A stretch of 51,410 nucleotides of DNA from Candidatus Brockarchaeota archaeon (GCA_017601395.1 JAFNIQ010000007.1:1-51410), one strand, 5' to 3'; positions 1-10,510 are shown, counted from the first letter of the stretch. Numbers and translations: made by a program. The notes: generated by a model not told the origin, from the sequence alone.

Positions 1-1638
1 GGACAGTTCATGCTGGAGGATAAGCCGGTTGACCCTTTGGGTTTCGAGCCTCTGAAGCTCCTCCTCCAAGCCGGTGCACTCTGCAACGATGCTCGTTTAA
101 TAAAGCATGAGGTTGACAGCGCGCTCAGGTGGGAGATCCACGGCGACCCGACTGAGGGTGCTCTCGTTGTTGCAGCAGCCAAGGCGGGTATGGGAAAGGA
201 GGAGTTGGAAGAGCTTTATCCGCGTGTAGACGAGATCCCGTTCGACCCCGGTGAGAGATATATGGCTACTTTCCACAGGGCGCCGTCAGGAGGCGTAACG
301 GTTTTCGCTAAGGGTGCGCCTAAAACCATACTAGAGATGTGTTCAGAATACTTGGAGAACGGGGAGAAGAAAAAGCTGTCGGAGGAGAAAAAGGACGAGA
401 TTCTTGGGGTTGCCCGGAGCATGGCCGGCAGAGCCCTGAGGGTGCTCGCAGTAGCCTACCGGGAGATGGATGATGGAAAGTTGAAAGAGTTCAAGGCAAG
501 TATTCGCGTTAAACCCAGCATGGTGTTTATCGGTCTAGTTGGAATGATCGACCCTCCAAGACCTGAGGCGAAAACCGCGGTGCAGCTTTGCCAGAGAGCA
601 GGCATCAAGGTCGTTATGATAACTGGGGACCACAGGCTTACGGCACAGGCTATTGCAAGCGAGTTAGGGATCCTGAAGCCGGGCTTGAAAGTCCTGACTG
701 GCGTGGAGCTCGACCAGATGAGTGACGAGGAGCTGGATGCTGTGGTTGAGGATGTCGCGGTTTTCGCAAGGGTTTCACCCCTGCATAAGCATAGGATTGT
801 TCAAGCGCTGAGGCGCAGGGGGCACGTGGTGGCTATGACTGGAGACGGGGTTAACGATGCCCCAGCCTTAAAGACGGCGGAGGTTGGTGTCGCAATGGGC
901 ATTACTGGTACTGACGTTACGAAGGAGACTGCCGACATGGTTTTGACTGATGATAATTTCGCCAGCATTGTTAACGCTGTGGAGGAGGGCCGGGTGGTTT
1001 TTGAAAACATTAGGAAGGTTGTGAAATTCCTGGTTTCCACGAATCTTGGGGAAATAGTCACTATATTCGCCGCCCTGTTTCTACTACCTGATGCGCCCAT
1101 CCTGTTTACTCCAGTCCAAATCCTCTGGGTTAACCTTGTAACCGACGGCTTGCTGGACGTGACTCTAGCTATGGAGCCTAAGGAGGAGGATGTTATGGAT
1201 CAGCCTCCGAGGAAGCCTGACGAGAAGATAATTAACAGGGATATTCTGCTTAACACCCTCTACGTTTCAACATTCATGGCTATAGGGACTCTTTGGCTTT
1301 TCAAGACTGAGTGGATGAACGGGGATTTAACGAGGGCGCGGACAATAGGCTTCACAGTTATTTCAATGTTTCAGGTTTTCAACGCGTTGAACTGTCGCTC
1401 TAGAACCAAGTCGATTTTCAAAATAGGGTTTTTCACGAACAAGTATCTTTTCGCCGCTATCGTATCATCAGTCTCTCTGCAGGTGTTGGCGACAATACTG
1501 CCTTTCTTTCAAGTTGCTCTTCAAACTAAACCACTCACAGTATGGGACTGGGTAATCATAATTCTTGTTTCGGGCACAGTGTTCATCGCTGACGAAATGA
1601 GGAAGCTCGTTAGAAGCAAGTTGAAAAAAGAAGCGTAA
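1..1638 (+). CDS. Cation-transporting P-type ATPase (Ca2+-ATPase/PacL-like), 5' truncated by window start
   Basis: Motifs MITGDHRLTAQAIA, AMTGDGVNDAPALKTAEVGVAMGITGTDVTKE and C-terminal TM segments with NLVTDGLLDVTLAMEP; frame open to the window edge. Confidence 0.93.
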   Translation, partial: GQFMLEDKPVDPLGFEPLKLLLQAGALCNDARLIKHEVDSALRWEIHGDPTEGALVVAAAKAGMGKEELEELYPRVDEIPFDPGERYMATFHRAPSGGVTVFAKGAPKTILEMCSEYLENGEKKKLSEEKKDEILGVARSMAGRALRVLAVAYREMDDGKLKEFKASIRVKPSMVFIGLVGMIDPPRPEAKTAVQLCQRAGIKVVMITGDHRLTAQAIASELGILKPGLKVLTGVELDQMSDEELDAVVEDVAVFARVSPLHKHRIVQALRRRGHVVAMTGDGVNDAPALKTAEVGVAMGITGTDVTKETADMVLTDDNFASIVNAVEEGRVVFENIRKVVKFLVSTNLGEIVTIFAALFLLPDAPILFTPVQILWVNLVTDGLLDVTLAMEPKEEDVMDQPPRKPDEKIINRDILLNTLYVSTFMAIGTLWLFKTEWMNGDLTRARTIGFTVISMFQVFNALNCRSRTKSIFKIGFFTNKYLFAAIVSSVSLQVLATILPFFQVALQTKPLTVWDWVIIILVSGTVFIADEMRKLVRSKLKKEA

Positions 1639-1857
1639 TGATGTTGTGAAATATGGCTATAGGAAAGCTAAATGAGAGAACCACGATTTGCATCGAGTTT
1701 TCTCATAGTATCCTCTTCACTTAGATAGTGTTGGTTCGGCCGATGATTAAGCGTTTTAATCTGGCTTTCGAAACAAGGCTCAGTATAGTTCGATAGCAAT
1801 AAAAACTAAAGCAGTTCACGGATAAAGAATTACTGATAGCGTGAACACCAAGAACTA

Positions 1858-2607
1858 TTAAGTTTTTCGAGCCTTACTGTTTAGATGATCTTCATGGATC
1901 TTCCTGAATTCTTCAAGCCTGCTCTTAACTCTTTTAAGCACCTCTGAGGCGATAAATCTACTTTTTGCCCGATTATTGATTCTCAGCAGTATTTCTAGCT
2001 GAAGGGCTTGACCGTCCAGCTTGACTACTCGAAACTCAGGCTCAGAGTCGGGTGTGAACCCATCCTTAAGCTCGTTTCCTATGTCCTTCAAGATGTCTTC
2101 AAAGCGGGAGAAATCTATGGTGTTTTCCAAGGTTAGAGGTATGTGGATCCTTATTCCACCGGGATTCGTCCTGTTCACGAAGATGTCCTTGATGATCCTA
2201 GAGTTAGGTATGTTTACAACCTCGTTGTCCAGTGTTACTGGCACGGTGTTCATCAAGTTGATATCTATAACTCTACCGAAATATTCGTCTATCTGAACCC
2301 AGTCCCCGATTTTAAAAGGACTGTATATTGCGAGGGCTTCGCGTGCAGCTATGTTCAACAGTATATCCCTGACGGTGGCTATCAGCATTATTCCGCCAAG
2401 CAGTATTACAATGAGCAGTATTGTCAATTCCAGTCCAAGCTGGTCAAGGCACACCAGGATACCGATAAGCCAAGTTACCCATGATACGGCGCGTTTAACT
2501 TGGTGAGCCACCTGTTCGCCAAGCCTGCTAACAGCCTTAGATGAGATGCTTCCCAGTATCTTCGAAACTATCAGGGTTACGAGGAGCACTGAGCCTGCTA
2601 AAGCCAT
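1858..2607 (-). CDS. MscS-family small-conductance mechanosensitive channel (start uncertain; frame continues upstream without an ATG)
   Basis: ILLGGIMLIATVRDILLNIAAREALAIYSPFKIGDWVQIDEYFGRVIDINLMNT...DNEVVNIPNS is characteristic of MscS. Confidence 0.85.
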   Translation of the reverse strand: MALAGSVLLVTLIVSKILGSISSKAVSRLGEQVAHQVKRAVSWVTWLIGILVCLDQLGLELTILLIVILLGGIMLIATVRDILLNIAAREALAIYSPFKIGDWVQIDEYFGRVIDINLMNTVPVTLDNEVVNIPNSRIIKDIFVNRTNPGGIRIHIPLTLENTIDFSRFEDILKDIGNELKDGFTPDSEPEFRVVKLDGQALQLEILLRINNRAKSRFIASEVLKRVKSRLEEFRKIHEDHLNSKARKT

Positions 2608-2608
2608 T

Positions 2609-3188
2609 TTAACGAGGAAATCGTAGATGAAAGAAACGTCCAGCTGAAAGAAAAGCCCAATGTACCGCGATATTCATTCCAAACATCTTCAAGTACCCCA
2701 TTGTCCTCACCCCCCTGAAATTGATTATTGCAAACAGTATGAGGATGATGATCGCCAGCAAGTATGGCTCCAACCATCTCAAGAAATAGTTTATTGATAA
2801 GGCGAAGACTATTGCACCTAAGGCGCAATCCGTTATGCTCCCGATCCAGTCAAACCATCCTGCTAGAAACGTTGGGAAACCCTCGCCGAAAGCTATTTTA
2901 ACGAAACTTATAGCACCTCCGGCGCTGCTTAGCACCGTCGAGCCGAGCTCAGCGTAGGACAAGGTGTCAAAACAGGGTGAAAAGTGGCCCCAATAAGGAA
3001 AGTTAACATGATGCTCGGACCCGCAGCCCCAACTGCTCTCCCATTATGGCGAACATTGTCTCGCAGATGGCTGTGCCCACCCCTAGGAATGTTGTCTGTG
3101 CGAGATTTAAACTCCTTCTTAAAGTGATCTCCTCACGCCCAAAGCCCTCGTCATCAGAGTTCACCCTTGTGCCTTGCACAATACCCAT
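2609..3188 (-). pseudogene. Fragmented, truncated APC-family amino acid permease
   Basis: REEITLRRSLNLAQTTFLGVGTAI (N-term, ORF 3003-3188) continues in another frame as SYAELGSTVLSSAGGAISFVKIAFGEGFPTFLAGWFDWIGSI (ORF 2609-2962); the C-terminal two-thirds is absent. Confidence 0.75.
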
Positions 3189-3494
3189 ATCACGTTGCTT
3201 ATTAGGATTTTTGCTTCTTACAGGAAGGGAAGCGAGTAAACGGGAAACTTTACCATTAGGATTCCGTTCGGCAAGAATATGTGGAACAATGATTTATATG
3301 GTTTTAATCTGCTTTTTTAGAAGCGCAGTTAAATTTGAAAAATGTGATCCCGGACTTTTCAAAACGAGAGTTGCAAGCATCGTTGTAAGCGTTTGATTAG
3401 GAGGCTCGTGTAGAAGCCATAGGTTAGCTAGGAGCCTACGCTAGCCCAGTGGGATTGAGAAAAGTTTAAGCCTCGCTCCGCGTAGCGGTAAATA

Positions 3495-4388
3495 ATGGAT
3501 AAGACGGATATGATTCTATGTCAGCTTTTAATGTCGAATTCCAGAATGCCCTACCGCGAATTGGCTGATAGGCTGAATCTTTCTGTGACTGCTGTACACT
3601 CTCGGATTAAATCTCTGTTGGAGCAGGGTGTGATCCGCAGGTTCTCGGCCAAGGTGAGTTTAAGAGCGCTAAAAGCGCCTATTATCCTTGTTTTCGGCTT
3701 ATCCAAATCGGTTTCTCTTCAAGACTTAAGGAGGGAGCTTGCGGAACAGGGCTCGGTATACTGGCTTGGCGTAGGGGGAGGCAACTATCTCTACATAGGG
3801 GCATGCCTTCGGGAAATAGTTGGGTTAGAGAGCCTTGTAAGCCACCTGAGGGAGAAGGCTGACTTGCTCGAACCGACTGTCGGCATAGTTTCCCGCTACT
3901 CCCCGGGGGATGTTGGCCCGGCTGAAGGTAGACTCAGTAGCCTGGACTACCAGATAATAAGGAGTCTGAAAGATGATTCGCGTAAAGCTCTATCTGATGT
4001 TGCGGAGGAACTGGGGGTTTCTACTAAAACAGTGCGCCGCCGTCTCTCAAGGATGATGGAGCTGGGCCTCGTGGAGATGTCGATAGACTGGTATCCGGAT
4101 GCTTCTAACGATATAATCGCGATTTTGCATCTTAACCTGAAGCCTAGTATTAGAAGGAGTGATGCTGAGACGGTTCTGCTGAAGTACTGGCCGAACGTAT
4201 TCATTTCATGGAGCTTCAGCAATATTCCAAGCCTGATCCTGTCCTTCGCCTGGAGTAACACCATGAAGGAGTTGAAAGAACTCTGTGAGAATCTTGAGCA
4301 GGAGAATGTTTTCCAATCTGTTTCGCCAAATGTTCTCTACACGGGCTACGTTTTTAAAACATGGGTCGACCGGCTTGTTGAAAAATAG
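3495..4388 (+). CDS. Lrp/AsnC-like transcriptional regulator with two HTH domains
   Basis: N-terminal LLMSNSRMPYRELADRLNLSVTAVHSRIKSLLEQGVI and internal IIRSLKDDSRKALSDVAEELGVSTKTVRRRLSRM. Confidence 0.85.
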   Translation: MDKTDMILCQLLMSNSRMPYRELADRLNLSVTAVHSRIKSLLEQGVIRRFSAKVSLRALKAPIILVFGLSKSVSLQDLRRELAEQGSVYWLGVGGGNYLYIGACLREIVGLESLVSHLREKADLLEPTVGIVSRYSPGDVGPAEGRLSSLDYQIIRSLKDDSRKALSDVAEELGVSTKTVRRRLSRMMELGLVEMSIDWYPDASNDIIAILHLNLKPSIRRSDAETVLLKYWPNVFISWSFSNIPSLILSFAWSNTMKELKELCENLEQENVFQSVSPNVLYTGYVFKTWVDRLVEK

Positions 4389-4511
4389 GCTGCCTGTCCG
4401 CTTCTTAAACCTGAAGCTTTATGAAGAAGACTTTTAGAAAAACTGTTAGGCGCTTTCTTCAATAGGCCTGTTAACATACATCTATATTCTCTGTTTCAGA
4501 AGAATAAGCGT

Positions 4512-5267
4512 GTGCGAAAAATGGTTGAACCAGGGATCTTGATAGAGAGGCTCGTTAAGAAGTATGAAGATGTTACTGCGGTTGATGGTTTAAGCCTGCG
4601 GGTTGCGAGGGGCGAGCTGTTCGGGCTGCTTGGGCCGAATGGTGCCGGCAAGACAACGACTATAAACATTCTGTGCGGGCTTGTGAAGCCGACGAGCGGC
4701 ATAGTCTCAGTATACGGGTTTGACGTGCAGGCTGAGCTTTGTAAAGTCAAGCAGTTCATAGGCGTGTGCACTCAGGAAACAGCCGTCTACGATTACCTAA
4801 CTGGTTTGGAGAACGTTGAACTATTCGGGAGTCTTTACGCGATGCGAGGTGACGTGCTTAAAGCCAGGCGTAAAGCCCTCTTGGAGAAGATGGGGCTCAC
4901 CAAGGATGCGGAGAGAAGGGTTGGGAAATACAGCGGCGGTATGAAGCGCAGGCTTAGCCTAATACTCGCGCTGGTCCACGACCCCCAAGTGGTTTTCCTG
5001 GATGAGCCAACTGTAGGCATGGATCCGCAGTCTCGCCGTGCCGTCTGGGACTTCATAAGAGGGCTTAAGGCAGAAGGGAAGACAGTCATCTTAACAACGC
5101 ACTACATGGAGGAAGCTGAGGAGCTGTGCGACCGCGTTGGAATAATCGACCACGGCAAGCTGATCACCCTAGGGGCCCCAGGAGAGCTAATATCAGACAG
5201 CGGGGTTGGGAGCCTGGAGGAGCTGTTCATCAAGCTCACAGGAAGAAGGATAAGGGAGGAGGCCTAA
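4512..5267 (+). CDS. ABC transporter ATP-binding protein
   Basis: Walker A GPNGAGKTT, signature YSGGMKRRLSL, Walker B VVFLDEPT. Confidence 0.95.
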   Translation: MRKMVEPGILIERLVKKYEDVTAVDGLSLRVARGELFGLLGPNGAGKTTTINILCGLVKPTSGIVSVYGFDVQAELCKVKQFIGVCTQETAVYDYLTGLENVELFGSLYAMRGDVLKARRKALLEKMGLTKDAERRVGKYSGGMKRRLSLILALVHDPQVVFLDEPTVGMDPQSRRAVWDFIRGLKAEGKTVILTTHYMEEAEELCDRVGIIDHGKLITLGAPGELISDSGVGSLEELFIKLTGRRIREEA

Positions 5268-5268
5268 G

Positions 5269-6417
5269 ATGAGGATTCAGAGGATTCTCGCCATAGTTAA
5301 GAAGGAAGCAAAGAAGACTGTGCGCGACCCAGCTGTTCTATTCATGGTATTTCTTTTTCCAGTGGCATTCATGCTTGCTTTCGGCGCCTTCTTCGGCGGG
5401 GGTGGAGGCGAGCAACCCGTGTACGAGGTTGGGGTGGTCAACATGGATAAGGGGGATGCGGCGCAAACCCTGCTCACCATGTTGTCTAAAACCGGGCTGC
5501 TCAGCCCCAGGGTCTACGATGACAATAACACTGCTCAGGCTGACCTATCACAGGGCAAGGTTAAAGCAGTGATCATAATCCCGAGCGATTTCAGCCTAAG
5601 CCTTGCCTCCTATAGGGCGGCGCCTGGAGAACCGGGAAGGTGGTCGAATACAACCATCGCGCTATACTTGGACAAGGGCTCGCTCATCGCGATTCAAGCA
5701 GTGCCGCCCATGTTGCAGCAGGCGTTGGCGGCGGTCGCCGGCCTAGAGAGCCAAGCCCCCTTAAGCCCGTTACGCGTGGAGGTCGCTTCCCTAGTCGAGG
5801 TGAAGACGCTGTCTGTCTTCGAGTTCATGGCTCCAGGTATGTTCACCTTCGCGTCAATATACATTCTAATGATGGTTGCCCAGGCTTTCATCCAGGACCG
5901 TGAGAACGGCATGATGAAGAGAATAAGGACCACGTCGATAACCTCATTTGAGTTCATGATGGGCCAAGTCTTCTCATACATGCTGATAGCCCTCGTCCAA
6001 GCAGCACTGGTGTTCGCCACGGTCTATCTTCTGGGCTTCAGGCCGAACGTGGACTTAGGAACGCATTTGTTCGCGTTCACAATCCTACTGGTTTTCTCCC
6101 TGTCCAACGTTGGGTTCGGCCTGATAGCAGCCACGCTCGCAAAGTCACCCGGTGCGGCTACCGGATTCTCATTCCTGTTCCTGCTCCCACAGCTCTTCTT
6201 GGGGACCTTCGTCGGCATGTCGCTCTCCCAGACGGCTCAAATCGCCTGCAGGTTCGTACCCAGCTACTATGTTACTGATTCTCTAGTCTCGCTCTTCCTA
6301 AGGGGTGCGAGCATTCTAAGCCCAGCAATACTGTTGGACCTGGCAGTCGCATCCATGTTCTCCGTGGCAGTCTTAATTGCAGGCATATTCCTCTACGCGA
6401 AATACTTCAGGATCTAG
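5269..6417 (+). CDS. ABC-2 type transporter permease
   Basis: Immediately follows the ATPase gene; N-terminal TM, large extracytoplasmic domain and C-terminal TM bundle with QDRENGMMKRIRTTSIT. Confidence 0.9.
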   Translation: MRIQRILAIVKKEAKKTVRDPAVLFMVFLFPVAFMLAFGAFFGGGGGEQPVYEVGVVNMDKGDAAQTLLTMLSKTGLLSPRVYDDNNTAQADLSQGKVKAVIIIPSDFSLSLASYRAAPGEPGRWSNTTIALYLDKGSLIAIQAVPPMLQQALAAVAGLESQAPLSPLRVEVASLVEVKTLSVFEFMAPGMFTFASIYILMMVAQAFIQDRENGMMKRIRTTSITSFEFMMGQVFSYMLIALVQAALVFATVYLLGFRPNVDLGTHLFAFTILLVFSLSNVGFGLIAATLAKSPGAATGFSFLFLLPQLFLGTFVGMSLSQTAQIACRFVPSYYVTDSLVSLFLRGASILSPAILLDLAVASMFSVAVLIAGIFLYAKYFRI

Positions 6418-6467
6418 GAGAGTGCGACAATGAAACGGGAAAGGATTATGAAGATGGGGAGGAGGGC

Positions 6468-6824
6468 TTGCTGAATCCTGAGGCGCTGGTGAAGGAGGCG
6501 AAAGCGTCCAAGCACAGAGAAGTCTACAGAACCTTAGACAGTAGCCTAAGCTACAGAATAGGAGTTGGCGTTAGGCTCGATTCCTCGGAGAATTACTCTT
6601 TCTTCATCGAGGTCCTCTTTTATCTATGCCCTGCTTCCGGAAGCGTCGACCTGGAAACCCTTGATAAGTGTTTAGCCTGCTTGAAAGAATTGGAGAAACG
6701 GGGCTACTGCCTGACCTGTCAAGACGGGGGATGCATCTCCTGCGAGGCAACAGTGTCCATTGAGAGAGTATCAGAGGAATACTTCGCCGTCAGGTCGTTA
6801 ATCGCAAACATTCTAAACCCGTAA
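6468..6824 (+). CDS. Hypothetical cysteine-containing protein (TTG start)
   Basis: Uninterrupted 118-aa ORF just downstream of the ABC operon; Cys pairs CLACLKELEKRGYCLTCQDGGCISC. Confidence 0.55.
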   Translation: MLNPEALVKEAKASKHREVYRTLDSSLSYRIGVGVRLDSSENYSFFIEVLFYLCPASGSVDLETLDKCLACLKELEKRGYCLTCQDGGCISCEATVSIERVSEEYFAVRSLIANILNP

Positions 6825-6948
6825 TAGACGCTTCGAAGGTTTAAGCCACTGAACCTAAGCGTCTCTTCACCATTCATTCTAGATAAGAACCCGGCGACGG
6901 GTGTGATAACGCCTAGAGGTTTGCTCACAACCCGTGCGGGATACGGAG

Positions 6949-8826
6949 TTACGTTACCAGGCCTGCTTCCCTGAGCTTAGCCTCCACACCCGCCAGGCCG
7001 AGTCTCCGCAGGGTTTTCAGCGTCGGCACACCTTTTTCATCCCAGCCTACAGCCTTGAAGTATTTAAGTCTCTCTTTCTCAAACCTTTTCCTCCTGAGCC
7101 TCCTGCCCTTGAACGGCCCTGAGGGCAACGGTTCCCAGAACCTCGGCGGATTATCGTCGTCGACGAGGGGCCTCCACTTGAAGTCTGGACCGCCCAAGAG
7201 CAGCATCGCCCTCTGAAGCTGAAGTATCCTCAACGCTTTCTCCCCGTACCATTCCCTGAGCGTCATTCTCCAACCTGTTATCGCCTCGTGGAAGTCCAGG
7301 ATCTCCCTGTCCGTTGGGCCGAAGGCTGCGAAAACGCAGTATACTCCGCTGTCAGGCAGTATTGAGGAGAGCTCACCCTTGTCGCCTCTGCGAACGGGTG
7401 ATGCTGGCGAAGTATGGTCTCCCGCTTGAACGGAGCAGGCGTACGCGATGCTGCTTGAAATAAAGTCTCTCCCACTTCTGACTCCGTGCGCCCCTATTGC
7501 CATGCCCTTCTCTTGGACAGCGTACTTAAGCAGGTTCACGCGCTTCCTCTCGCCAAGCTTCAGGGCTGCGCGGTAAACCCCTTCAGCCAGAATGTCGCCG
7601 ATGCCTTGCCGGAAAGCCGTTTTCTCAGCTAGGGCTGCAAAACCCTTTGGATCACCCCATTTAAGCTCCAACCCGTCAAGGTCTTTCTTCGAAAGTATTT
7701 TCCTCTGGTAGAGCTCAGCCGCGAAGCCTAGGACCGCGCCCCCCTGTATTCCGCACAGGCCCAGCTCGTTGATAACGTAGGAAACATAGATGTTGTGCTC
7801 GGGTCTGAATATCCCCAGGTTTGTCCCAACGTATGCTTCAAGCTCGTAATCCGGGTTGTCGCACACAGCCCCCTTGAACCTGCCTTTTCTAAGCACCGCC
7901 AGCTTGAGGCAGGTCATCGCACAGCCGAAGTCGCCCCAGTTCTTCTTAACCCAGTGCTTGTCAAACTCCTCCCTCCTGTAGCTTCTCCTATTGTGCCACT
8001 CTGTCTGCCAGTTTCTAACCGGCTCGGAGCTTGTTTCAGCGCCGAACGAGTAGCCGCCGCCCCCGGTTCCCCAGCGTCTGAAACTAACGTTTTCCAAGCA
8101 GTCGTCAGCGAACCTGCGGGCTAGGCGGAGCATCCTCTCCCTGTCGTGAACATCCGGCAGCGGGCCGAAACCCTTCGCGACGATCGCCTTAAGGTTTTTA
8201 GAGCCCATTACTCCGCCGTAGCCGCCGTAGCCGGCTGCATGCGAATATTTTGACATTACTGCCGCGATCCTGCTCCTGTTCTCCCCAGCAGGCCCAATGT
8301 AGAGGATTGAGGGCTCCTTCGCCTCCCCGTAGCGCGGCCTGATTCTTGAAACTTTCCTCCTGGATTCTCCTATTAGGTAGCGCAGGGCTTCCCTCGCGGC
8401 AGCACCCCAGACCTGGGAAGCATCCTTTATCTCGACATGGTTGTCGCATATGAAGAGGTAGCAGGGCTTCTCCGCCCTCCCGGTTACCGTGATGCCGTCG
8501 TAGCCGGCGCACTTCAAGTCGACTCCGAACTCTCCTGCGACTGTTGAGCCCACTAGGCCGTTGCTCTGCGGAGACTTGCCGGAGACGCAGACCTTCGTCC
8601 CAGGGTAGTAGCCTGTCAAAGGTCCTGTGAGAACTAGCAGAATGTTCTCCGGGCCGAGCGGGTCAACATTCTCCCATTTAGCACCAAGCCTGTCCCAAGC
8701 TATCTTTGCCGCTAAGCCTCTTCCACCGACATAGTTCTTCAAATCCTCCTCGGGAACCCTGGTCTCCCTTATGCTTCCGCTTGAAAGGTCGACGTCTAAG
8801 AGTTTTCCAGCGTAACCCTTCATCAC
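6949..8826 (-). CDS. Aldehyde:ferredoxin oxidoreductase family (tungsten-pterin enzyme)
   Basis: GYAGKLLDVDLSSGSIRE, NYVGGRGLAAKIAWD, HAAGYGGYGGVMGSKNLKAI, YAVQEKGMAIGAHGVRSGRD. Confidence 0.93.
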   Translation of the reverse strand: MMKGYAGKLLDVDLSSGSIRETRVPEEDLKNYVGGRGLAAKIAWDRLGAKWENVDPLGPENILLVLTGPLTGYYPGTKVCVSGKSPQSNGLVGSTVAGEFGVDLKCAGYDGITVTGRAEKPCYLFICDNHVEIKDASQVWGAAAREALRYLIGESRRKVSRIRPRYGEAKEPSILYIGPAGENRSRIAAVMSKYSHAAGYGGYGGVMGSKNLKAIVAKGFGPLPDVHDRERMLRLARRFADDCLENVSFRRWGTGGGGYSFGAETSSEPVRNWQTEWHNRRSYRREEFDKHWVKKNWGDFGCAMTCLKLAVLRKGRFKGAVCDNPDYELEAYVGTNLGIFRPEHNIYVSYVINELGLCGIQGGAVLGFAAELYQRKILSKKDLDGLELKWGDPKGFAALAEKTAFRQGIGDILAEGVYRAALKLGERKRVNLLKYAVQEKGMAIGAHGVRSGRDFISSSIAYACSVQAGDHTSPASPVRRGDKGELSSILPDSGVYCVFAAFGPTDREILDFHEAITGWRMTLREWYGEKALRILQLQRAMLLLGGPDFKWRPLVDDDNPPRFWEPLPSGPFKGRRLRRKRFEKERLKYFKAVGWDEKGVPTLKTLRRLGLAGVEAKLREAGLVT

Positions 8827-9356
8827 CCTAACGCCTCCTTTAAAACCTCCTCCCCAAGGATTTTCAAAGCCGTCTCGCGAGTAAGCTCCATAGGAGTCTT
8901 CGCTAAAGTCCTGCGCGAAGCCACGCTTCCTATGGGGGCTAGCTCAAGAGCACTCCACCTGCCCTTTACGCACTCCTTAACGCAAGCCGGATCGCCACCG
9001 CAAAGATTACAGATCACTATACTTTTACTCCCGGGATGCAGGTGGGGAACCCTCCCGGGGCAGGCGTCCACGCATAGGCTGCATCCAGTGCATTTAGAGA
9101 TGTCTGCTTCAACAGCGCCGGTTCGACTGTTAACCAAGAGTGCTCCTGCTGGACAGGTTTTGACGCAGGGATAGTCTTCGCACTGGAAGCAGAGATGCGG
9201 GATTTCAACACCCGGGATAAGCATGAAAACCCTTATCCTAGAGGCCTCCGGCCAGATTCTACCCTCATGATGGAGGGAGCAGGCGATTTCACACCTTCTG
9301 CAGCCGCTGCATTTCTCATAGTTCCGCCTGATCCAAACCCTTTCTTCCCCAGCCAA
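8823..9356 (-). CDS. 4Fe-4S ferredoxin-type electron transfer subunit, partner of AOR (TTG start)
   Basis: CSGCRRCEIAC, CFQCEDYPCVKTCP, CTGCSLCVDACP, CNLCGGDPACVKEC; overlaps the AOR start. Confidence 0.9.
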   Translation of the reverse strand: MAGEERVWIRRNYEKCSGCRRCEIACSLHHEGRIWPEASRIRVFMLIPGVEIPHLCFQCEDYPCVKTCPAGALLVNSRTGAVEADISKCTGCSLCVDACPGRVPHLHPGSKSIVICNLCGGDPACVKECVKGRWSALELAPIGSVASRRTLAKTPMELTRETALKILGEEVLKEALG

Positions 9357-9417
9357 CTGTTTAAACAGTATTTCCTTGGAGAAAAAACTTTCGGCTTAGA
9401 AAACTGTTTAAACAGTT
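9355..9417. promoter_or_regulatory. Two near-identical palindromes, ACTGTTTAAACAGT (9356-9369) and AACTGTTTAAACAGTT (9402-9417)
   Basis: Direct reading; both lie between the end of the DRTGG gene and the start of the Fe-S/AOR pair; centres 47 nt apart. Confidence 0.6.
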
Positions 9418-9439
9418 CCTCCTAAAATACCACTGGAAG

Positions 9440-10510
9440 TTAAAAGTTCAGGATCTTCTCCCAGTCCACATTCTCCTGAACCAGCTTCCGAGCCGCGGCT
9501 ATGCGCGTCTTGTCCCTAGGCCTTATTTTTCCAACTATCTTCTGAATCATCTGCAGGGTTGTGTAAGTATCCTGGGGAACTACAAGCATCGGAATCTTAA
9601 GCTCATCCGCCCTGGGCAGTACTTTAACGCTTGGGCGCAGGTTCCCGGTCAATATTATGCCGGAGGCTCCTGCTTCAAGCGCCGCCAGCACTATGTCGGT
9701 CCTATCGCCACCGGTTACTATAAGCTCGTTCCTAACCCTTCTGAAGTACTGTATGGCGCTTTCAGGAGTCATAGCCCCTATTAGAACTGTTTCAACCGGT
9801 TTCTCAAGCCCTCCTTTTCCAGCGATGAGGTCTCCACCTATGGACTCATAAATCTCTCTGAAGGTGAGGGAGCTGAGCACCCTGTCCTCAGGCATGATCC
9901 CCAGTATTCTCAACCCTTCTTTTTCAAGCATGGGTTTCACAACTTCCCTTGCAAACTTGAACCTGTTTTCTTCAACACGGTTGAGAACGACTCCTGACAC
10001 CTTGACTCCCCAGCGTTCACAGTAGTCCCTCGCCTGAAGCGCCTCGTCGACGACGAAATCACTCTCGTATTTTAAAACTAGGAGGAGATCCGCATTGAAA
10101 AATGAGGCCAGCCGCGGAGCCTGACAGCCTAGGAAGGAGCCTGTTGAAAGCGTTTGAGCCCCCTCGATCAGCATCAGATCCTTTTCAGCAGAGGCCTCCT
10201 CATAAGACTCTAGAATGATATTTCTAAAGCGCGAGGGGTCTTCACCCCAGAAGTAGTCGAGAAAGCTTCCCCCGCATATTCTGAAAGGGCAGACCTCTAG
10301 ACCCGTCTTAAGCCCAAGGATTTCCCTCATTGTTTCAGAATCCTCGTCCACAAGCTCGCCCTTGGGGTTCGGCACACAGAAACCGCTGATCGGCTTGAAA
10401 TAACCTACTCGCATCCCTTTCTCCGTAGCCAGCTGCGCCAGGGAGATTATTAGCACGCTCTTCCCCGCCAGCCTGCTCGGCGAAGCCACGTATACTACTT
10501 GTCTCCTCAT
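9440..10510 (-). CDS. P-loop (BioD/CobB-like) plus DRTGG-domain protein, resembling the N-terminal part of phosphotransacetylase
   Basis: Degenerate P-loop SPSRLAGKSVLIISLA and C-terminal domain containing VTGGDRTDIVLAALEAGASGIILTG. Confidence 0.8.
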   Translation of the reverse strand: MRRQVVYVASPSRLAGKSVLIISLAQLATEKGMRVGYFKPISGFCVPNPKGELVDEDSETMREILGLKTGLEVCPFRICGGSFLDYFWGEDPSRFRNIILESYEEASAEKDLMLIEGAQTLSTGSFLGCQAPRLASFFNADLLLVLKYESDFVVDEALQARDYCERWGVKVSGVVLNRVEENRFKFAREVVKPMLEKEGLRILGIMPEDRVLSSLTFREIYESIGGDLIAGKGGLEKPVETVLIGAMTPESAIQYFRRVRNELIVTGGDRTDIVLAALEAGASGIILTGNLRPSVKVLPRADELKIPMLVVPQDTYTTLQMIQKIVGKIRPRDKTRIAAARKLVQENVDWEKILNF

